This document shows, one piece after another, positions 54,401 to 58,727 of a DNA stretch of 58,727 nucleotides; the stretch's first letter is position 1, and each line of letters begins with the position of its first letter. Source of the DNA: Bacteroidales bacterium (GTDB lineage: Bacteria > Bacteroidota > Bacteroidia > Bacteroidales > F082). Under the pieces are notes generated by a model, which ran no database searches, was not told the DNA's origin, and worked only from the letters and a program-made list of their open reading frames with translations. Made by a program: the position numbers and the translations under genes. The stretch covers positions 1 to 58,727 of the forward strand of contig JAFTXI010000007.1 in assembly GCA_017461665.1 (NCBI GenBank), in the 5' to 3' direction.

Positions 54401-57089
54401 GTTCTATACACCAACAGAAACTTTAGCAGATGTTATGATAACATGTCATACCGGTGACGATGTAGTTTACAATGTCGATGAAAAATACTATTACATCAAT
54501 AATAACTATGTAGCTAAAGTAGGAGAAAAAGAATATGCATTGTTACAAGACGCTATCGATGCTGCTAACAACGGTATAGTTACAATCATCGCTGAAAGCA
54601 TTGAAGAAAATGTAAAAGTTTCAGATGATGCTAATATAGAATTTAAATTAGATGCAGTTAGTGAAGCTACAATCAACGGTACACTTACAGTTGCTGGTAA
54701 AGCTACATTCAACTGCGCTAAAATTCAATTCACAAATGTAGATCTCGAAGCTGGTGCTAAAATGGACATCAATAGTGGTGCATTCAGTGTTGAAGGAACA
54801 ATAGCAACCTTAGGTCAGAACACAGCAATTTATGTTGCTGAAGAAACAGAACTCAATGGACGTATTAAGATCCAACACTTATATACATCTATTGATATTG
54901 ACGGAACAGTTGACGCAAGTTCAGTTACCGTACCAGAGGTAATCAATGTTTATACAATTAACTTGGGTGCTCACGATGCAAAATTGATCACTCCTACGAC
55001 AGGTTTGAATGTTACAACAAATTATGTTGCCGAAGATTTAATAGATGAAAATGGCAAAAACCACAGAGTTTCATACAAAGAAGACGAAGGCTGGTATCAA
55101 TTGGTCAACATGTTTGTAGCTAAAATTGGAGTTAATGGAACAACACCATACACAACTCTTGATGCAGCTCTCCAAGCAGCTAACAATAATGAAGAGATCT
55201 ATTTATTATGGGAAGACGGTAACGATCCTATCGTAATGAAAGGTGCATTATCAGGCAAGAATGTAACAATCAAAGCTGCTGTTGATGCTACAATTGATGT
55301 TGACTGGAGCGAAGGTTGGCTCTTTATCGGTAGAGGTTACGAATACAACAATGGTCCAGCAGAACTCACATTCGACAATGTTACTTTAAGTTCTGTAAAC
55401 AATGGTGTTCATGTTTCAAACGACAATACCAATGGTTATATTTATGGTATCCATGTTTCTGGCAGACAAAGAAATTCTGAGAAATATGATGGTAAACTCG
55501 TAATCAAGAATTCAGTCATCGAGCTTTCATACTTGGTAAATAGAAATGTTGTTGAAATAGAAGATAATAGTGAACTTACATTACAACAAGAAACAGGTTT
55601 GAATGTAGGAGGTCGTGTAGCAAAAGAATCTACTACAGGAACAGATAGATCAGCAAGCATAGCACTTACAAATTCTACATTGAATATAAATAATGCAAAT
55701 ATTGGATACGAAGACAATATCGATGGTCAGAAATATCCTACAATGGGCGTTATGAATGTAAATGAAGGTTCACAAGTTAATATTGCAGACGGCATGAAGC
55801 TTCATGTAGGCGATCAAGGCACACTCAACAGTTCAGCAAACATCTTTGGTTTCTTCGACACAACAGATCTCGGACAGATTAACCTTTCAGCCGGTATCTA
55901 TTCATTCGATGTAAATGCATATTGTGAACTTGGTGTATCTGCATTCGAATTACCAACTGGTTACTGGGAAATCAGACAAACAGCAGGTGGTCAAGAACGA
56001 AAATTTGCAAATGCCGGATGGTATTGGTTCTCTTCTTACATTGCAGACTTAGAAGGAACAGAGGGTCTTAATATGTTAAGAAATGAATTAAATCCTTATG
56101 GTAAACAAATTAAAGGACAATTTGGTTTTACAAATTACTTTGGTTCAAATTGGTCACAAGGTGGTCTCAATGCACTTTCATCATCTGGAATGTATATGAT
56201 TAATACTACAGATGCTGTTACAGTATCATTTGAGGGTGACTTTGTAGATTATAGTAATACACCTATAGTATTACAAAAGGGTTGGAATTGGATAGGCTAT
56301 CCTGTAAAAGATGCACAAGACCTTACAGTAGCACTTGCTAATTTAACTCCAAATGAAGGTGATGTTATCAAAGGAAAAACATGGACTTCATACTATGAAG
56401 ATGGAGCATGGGAACCAATAGATAATATTATGGAACCTGGTCATGGCTATATGTATTACTCAGTAAAAGAAAATGATTTCTATTATAATTCAAATGGTCA
56501 GCCTGCAGCACCAAGCAGAGCTTCAGAGTCAAAATACTGGAATGCTAACACATCATTATATCCAAGCAATATGTCAATAATTGCAACAACAGATATTGAA
56601 GGATCAGATTATGAAGTAGCAGCATTCGTTGATGGAGAGGTTCGTGGCAGTGCACGCCCAATCTATGTTGAGTCAATAGACGCTTACATTGTTGTTCTTA
56701 CTATAAGTGGTAATGATGTTGAAGAAATGACATTCAAATACTATGACACAACTACAGGTGAAGAATTTGAATTCGCAAATAGAATGAACTATTCAAACGA
56801 TGCATTAGTTGGCTCGATGGCAGAACCATTCATGTTGACTCGTGGTACTACTGGAATTGGCAATGTTACAGCGAACGTAGTAAACATCTATCCTAACCCA
56901 ACAACAACTGATGTAGAAATCAACCTCAATGCTACATGCAACAAAGTTGAAGTATTCAACGCACTCGGTGTTAAGGTTGCCGAATATCAAAACGTTGATT
57001 CTATCGATGCTCTTGAAACAGCAGGTATATACGTAATTAGAATTACCAACGAAGGCAATGTACAAAATTGCAGATTAGTAGTAAAATAA
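48441..57089 (+). CDS. Giant Asn/Thr-rich beta-helix-like surface protein with T9SS sorting domain
   Basis: 2882 residues. The signal peptide is MKIKTFILTFLLAMSCPFLF, cleaved near GQS. The body is mostly short N/T/G-rich repeats such as LTNNGTLTA and VNVEGT, suggesting a long parallel beta-helix. At least five spaced units of the form VAxVGxxxYxTLxxALxAA recur (near 50040, 50985, 52072, 54508, 55113), plus one weaker unit near 49190. Near residue 2720 is a YEVAAFVDGEVRG domain shared with the next gene. The type A sorting domain starts NIYPNPTTTD (about 2815). Codon use is more A/T-rich than in the metabolic genes. Likely an adhesin or surface fibre. Confidence 0.85.
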   Translation: MKIKTFILTFLLAMSCPFLFGQSRSGQTSIANFGDLQSAIKTANEAESESAKTIVLYLTSYGIEDANAKITIDKGVNVTLDLNGRNLWSNADNYLFQINEGATLRIKNTGNYGEGSIKAKGINNYQGTLIIENVVCVSESTSGALINNQKGGTVNINGGSYVTKSNTAINNQGVMTIANAEISSDYRAITVYKESTLDITNTKIYDVNAGYRFDAKYLTAAEVNLAYTNTERLDDSGNAIPVITEGEGTFFVKAIVGDEPFASLKEAVESAIASQENEVSLYTSDVEDEIIEITAPIIINGNNKTLTSTASRAINVNIDGFETNNEVTINDLTIVGKDGCQRGINIIRTNEVTEPGSPIVNINNVTISDMTHYAVHVAKTGAAVKVNVKDSNLSAWGALAVYGDGTICNVENSKLTGINTYQGESDAFATIALGGKNVEINVDENSTVTAKSSDEYKTQFIVCIYNSTTENAKVVLKTNNLSLEGSNVEYLESDFSNSNIDLQVSKDLIETLEEAGYALGTPTEDGLVSVEGVAVAEIDGKNYTSLQAALNAVAEDGIIKIVAAEGEEDYVKYNGTAKRFTVQLAESSNYTVKGFDVESETTVTIEGSNYNSFGVKNANSVIEIAGEINTATINGDGSINLLDGAKFSVKNISANINASGNVVINQSAGSTVTKPITLKGATLAEGTVLNNVDIVVAEGENAINTAIELNNLTVADEATLTANANVTVNNVLEINGTVEVDNNAKLSHNKSLTKLNDGAIIKVAEGSTFAIFSGDFNGKVKFEINGTAKSAYSISTLDEGDKLEVELKAEAARFEVKEIASDNFTITSGVAAMKVAYQSEAYVLANYEYVAQVKDAEGVVIAKFESVADALDKVEANQTIVIEGKEGDKEPAVISYDGEGKTFTITSAEGSMYSFGGNKINLSNATVNLDNANINGIIVAAKDATINIIGTTYVKTLMSAGTGKYLVDNATLNVGTLMSDVYVSGVSTLKVDAYTSGTLFMSNVTLGETSVLNNANITFTEGDNVINGQELGASKYIINNGVTVTLNNAMLEGVDNSTIEGTLNVNNSQVKYKNLVVNGELNITNEDNANTVNELEVTGTLTGNGMIKLNNVDAKTKALIVNNTLVVDKNSVLTILTTIKGDGTLEIAGNVNASESTSQTVENITINSILLNGTAAKFYAPEGLTNVKDVNDLLEPKYEEEEGYYSLDGTYVAQVGEKSYLTIGSALEAVQENNTIITLIDNTTEDVTIGKNVEFETIESGVAINGTVTIGDGVNLTNHGKITVNGSLNNNGTLTNNGALIVNALNGVGSLTNNATFNNNGTLTANVIFENTDKFINYQTIEASELINSGDIENKTNAKIDVLVESESTDWYGNSTTTFSGSIANTGTINNYGSLQTNEFTYNSNVYLYANSSVWVQQTNDIPGSFFVNAALTLDANTQLQKANITFVKDVVSTINGANLAGSKLTVEPDATLNVQNNLNIESLDLKYETGYYWNEYVYVYSTVNIKGNGNLTVSTLTNNAKLNVEGTLKTTTLTNESRGTIINTGTLTANTNGIENKGTLTNNGTLTATTITNSGSISNDAGKSLTVNGTLTNNLTINNSGSLTAYNVLNNSNNTVNTNIQLENISNGTLTVNNGDLTNNGSITISSNSNNNKVTGTLTNKGTITVSHGAKLTANTVSNEGAAAKLNVYGNFVANSSSYYYNSYSFTNVNGATINVTGSLQVNSNNVKNNGTVNVEGTSAVIYIANSVSSQSTGTFNMEGVNLNGSNKLTGADIKFTGVTYPYAESSTISGATLTNSKLTVDSGYILDVTANLDLSDGTLTNNGTVNVDRIELSGATLTNSGTLSINESGSAIFSTVENNYIINVSESTLEATSTFTNSGTVNVEDSSVLNATVTGDGTFNMTNVILDGNTTLTSANITFTKSNNTVRSSYLLGSAVIVESGATLELTGATTGGIINKGTLNLTGIVEAGDVTNMATIGMMADDTKFYTPTETLADVMITCHTGDDVVYNVDEKYYYINNNYVAKVGEKEYALLQDAIDAANNGIVTIIAESIEENVKVSDDANIEFKLDAVSEATINGTLTVAGKATFNCAKIQFTNVDLEAGAKMDINSGAFSVEGTIATLGQNTAIYVAEETELNGRIKIQHLYTSIDIDGTVDASSVTVPEVINVYTINLGAHDAKLITPTTGLNVTTNYVAEDLIDENGKNHRVSYKEDEGWYQLVNMFVAKIGVNGTTPYTTLDAALQAANNNEEIYLLWEDGNDPIVMKGALSGKNVTIKAAVDATIDVDWSEGWLFIGRGYEYNNGPAELTFDNVTLSSVNNGVHVSNDNTNGYIYGIHVSGRQRNSEKYDGKLVIKNSVIELSYLVNRNVVEIEDNSELTLQQETGLNVGGRVAKESTTGTDRSASIALTNSTLNINNANIGYEDNIDGQKYPTMGVMNVNEGSQVNIADGMKLHVGDQGTLNSSANIFGFFDTTDLGQINLSAGIYSFDVNAYCELGVSAFELPTGYWEIRQTAGGQERKFANAGWYWFSSYIADLEGTEGLNMLRNELNPYGKQIKGQFGFTNYFGSNWSQGGLNALSSSGMYMINTTDAVTVSFEGDFVDYSNTPIVLQKGWNWIGYPVKDAQDLTVALANLTPNEGDVIKGKTWTSYYEDGAWEPIDNIMEPGHGYMYYSVKENDFYYNSNGQPAAPSRASESKYWNANTSLYPSNMSIIATTDIEGSDYEVAAFVDGEVRGSARPIYVESIDAYIVVLTISGNDVEEMTFKYYDTTTGEEFEFANRMNYSNDALVGSMAEPFMLTRGTTGIGNVTANVVNIYPNPTTTDVEINLNATCNKVEVFNALGVKVAEYQNVDSIDALETAGIYVIRITNEGNVQNCRLVVK
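52300..53930 (+). repeat. Near-identical GGTACTTTAAC units inside the giant gene
   Basis: The 11-mer GGTACTTTAAC (encoding GTLT) occurs at least nine times here, often inside longer shared strings such as AACAAATGGT-like NNGTLT units. This is repetition at DNA level, not only protein level, so length change by recombination is likely. Confidence 0.7.
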
Positions 57090-57117
57090 TTCTAATGAAT
57101 AAAGGCTAAAGGCTAAA

Positions 57118-57142
57118 GGGCTGTGAGAAATAATCACAGCCC
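57118..57142 (+). terminator. Hairpin after the giant surface gene
   Basis: GGGCTGTGA, loop GAAATAA, TCACAGCCC: a perfect nine-base GC-containing stem 28 bases after the stop. There is no immediate U-run, so termination strength is uncertain. Two AAAGGCT repeats precede it. Confidence 0.6.
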
Positions 57143-57194
57143 ATAGCTCCAAAGCTTAAGGTTTTAAACAATAAATCCAAATCAAATTAAACAA

Positions 57195-58727
57195 ATGAAA
57201 AAAAGATTAACATTTATCACACTCTTGATGTTGTTCTGCTCAGCAATGTTCGGACAAAAACATTTTGAATTTACACAGGAACACCTTTATAGTCAAACTA
57301 TGACAGTTAACTGTATAGTTTCGATTAATGGTAAACCTCAAACAGAAGGTGTAGAAATTGCAGCTTTTTTTAATAATGTTATGAGAAGTGAAGGCGCTAC
57401 TTTGAAACTACATTCTGCAGGACATTATTATGCACAGGTAGTAGTGCATGGTAACAACAATAATGAAGCCATAACCTTTAAACTTTATGACGGTGTTAAA
57501 GAATTAAATACTGACGTTGTATATTCATTTAAGTCTAATCATTCGTATGGTACACCAAAGAATCCTAATTCTATAGATTTTTATGAAACTTACTGGAATT
57601 ATACCGGTAGTTCTGACGTTTATATGGGTGTATTTGCATCAATTTTAATCAATGATGAATTGCAGAGTCGTCAAGATCTTGAAGTAGCAGCTTTCTCAGG
57701 TGATGAACTTCGTGCTGTGGCAAGACCATACCCTAACACTATAAATGGAGAACAAGTTTATGTAGCTTCTTTAAATATTGCTGGTAATTCTAGCCCTGAA
57801 GATCTTGAAGATACTGAGACTATTACTTTTAAGCTTTACGATTTTAAAACAGACAAAATATTGTGGTCTACAAACACTCTTCCTTTTGTTGATCAAACTA
57901 TGCATGGGGCCGATGAGCCTTATAAATTATTTTTCTATCCATATGAAGTACGCGTAGGTGAAACAGAATACCCAACTCTCGCTGCTGCAGTTGGAGCAGC
58001 TGAAGAAGGTGCTACAATCACTGTTCTTAAGGATCTTGCTGAAGGTTGCGTAATAGATAAGGAAGTAACAATAAATTTTGCAGGTTTCGGTCTTGCAGAA
58101 GGTAAAGTCATCAGCATCAAACAAGATGGTGTTGCTACATTCGAAAACGACGCTAAAGTAACAGGTGTTGAACTTTACGGTGGTCAACTCTTTACAGAAA
58201 CGGCTCTCAACATTGTTGCAAAGAAAGACTTCGCATCAGTCTCTGCTAACGCTAACACTAATGTTGGTTGGGGAACAATCGCAACTCCTATAGACGGAGC
58301 TGAAGTTCCTACATTTGAAGGTGTTCAACATGATATGTACACATATAGTGAAAGTGCTATGTTGTGGAAATATGTTGGTGCTATTGAAACATTCACATTA
58401 GGCATGGGTTATCTCTACGCAAACTCAAGCGCACAAGATAATTTAACAATAGAGTTAGAAGGAATACTTAACGTAAATAACAAAGATGTTGCACTCTCAT
58501 ATACAGAAAACGCTCTCGCAGGTTTCAATATGATTGGCAATCCATTCTCATTCAATATCACCGAAGCTAACTTCTCTGGTGCTAATCTTTCAAATGGTTT
58601 CTATGTAATTTCAGCAGAAGGAGCTATAGTTGCAAGACCTGAAAATGCTATCATCGCTCCAATGGAATCTGTTATGGTTCAAACAAATGCTGCTGCAACA
58701 TTAACAATCAACAAGACAGCTGCAACA
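57195..58727 (+). CDS. Related secreted surface protein, 3' end outside window
   Basis: Open from ATG 57195 through the last base (511 codons, no stop). The signal peptide is MKKRLTFITLLMLFCSAMFG, cleaved near GQK. Two beta domains follow (about 20-130 and 135-250), with VEIAAFFNNVMRSEG and LEVAAFSGDELRAVARP, the second like the YEVAAFVDGEVRG domain of the preceding giant protein. Then comes VRVGETEYPTLAAAVGAAEE (about 250-270), the same module that recurs in the giant. The rest is Asn/Ala-rich beta sequence (GFNMIGNPFSFNI). A T9SS tail would be expected beyond the window. Confidence 0.85.
   Translation, partial: MKKRLTFITLLMLFCSAMFGQKHFEFTQEHLYSQTMTVNCIVSINGKPQTEGVEIAAFFNNVMRSEGATLKLHSAGHYYAQVVVHGNNNNEAITFKLYDGVKELNTDVVYSFKSNHSYGTPKNPNSIDFYETYWNYTGSSDVYMGVFASILINDELQSRQDLEVAAFSGDELRAVARPYPNTINGEQVYVASLNIAGNSSPEDLEDTETITFKLYDFKTDKILWSTNTLPFVDQTMHGADEPYKLFFYPYEVRVGETEYPTLAAAVGAAEEGATITVLKDLAEGCVIDKEVTINFAGFGLAEGKVISIKQDGVATFENDAKVTGVELYGGQLFTETALNIVAKKDFASVSANANTNVGWGTIATPIDGAEVPTFEGVQHDMYTYSESAMLWKYVGAIETFTLGMGYLYANSSAQDNLTIELEGILNVNNKDVALSYTENALAGFNMIGNPFSFNITEANFSGANLSNGFYVISAEGAIVARPENAIIAPMESVMVQTNAAATLTINKTAAT

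Overview
The window (58.7 kb, AT-rich) comes from an anaerobic member of the Bacteroidota, most likely a Bacteroidales. The evidence is: TAnnTTTG-type -7 promoter boxes instead of E. coli -10/-35 pairs; no clear Shine-Dalgarno sequences; secreted proteins ending in type IX secretion (T9SS) sorting domains; an SusB-like GH97 glucosidase; and anaerobic energy genes (Na+-NQR, fumarate reductase, [FeFe] hydrogenase, aspartase, tryptophanase). No tRNA, rRNA or CRISPR array was seen. Genus cannot be given from this reading.

Layout. 1-2367: 3' part of a UvrD/HelD-like helicase with an inserted nuclease-like domain. 2733-6275: pstSCAB phosphate importer behind a Pho-box-like promoter, without phoU. 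6349-10432 (minus): an accessory island with a mobile-gene remnant and a restriction-modification operon made of a HindIII-family endonuclease, a beta-class DNA methyltransferase and a MORC/MutL-like GHKL ATPase whose PD-(D/E)XK nuclease half is cut off by a one-base frameshift in a G6 tract. 10729-19009 (minus): a two-domain GDSL/sialate O-acetylesterase, a LysR regulator, an AspT/YidE-type transporter, a GH97 lipoprotein and a DUF4143 AAA ATPase. 19296-24550 (plus): a GNAT enzyme, then a four-gene group-B [FeFe]-hydrogenase operon (2Fe-2S protein, PAS-bearing hydrogenase homologue, SpoIIE-type phosphatase, hydrogenase).

24875-37061 (plus) is an energy-conservation block: aspartase (aspartate to fumarate), nqrABCDEF, a DASS-type dicarboxylate transporter and frdCAB. 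Together these would import or make fumarate, pump Na+ while reducing quinone, and reoxidise the quinol on fumarate. After it come a TPR/YgjP-like metalloprotease-fold protein, tryptophanase with a possible attenuator-like leader, a divergent MntP-like membrane protein and a QueD/PTPS enzyme. 41134-58727 is mostly surface proteins: a 1494-aa cleaved-adhesin T9SS protein, an ABC-F ATPase, a broken small ORF, a 2882-aa Asn/Thr-rich beta-helix-like T9SS protein, and the first 511 codons of a related protein that runs off the window.

Features beyond the ordinary genes: a family of four roughly 52-60 nt interspersed palindromes with compensatory stem changes; intergenic-repeat-like sequence read in frame inside two or three proteins; two genes broken at poly-G tracts; a recurring module shared by the two last surface proteins; and a paired operator-like repeat in front of the DUF4143 ATPase.
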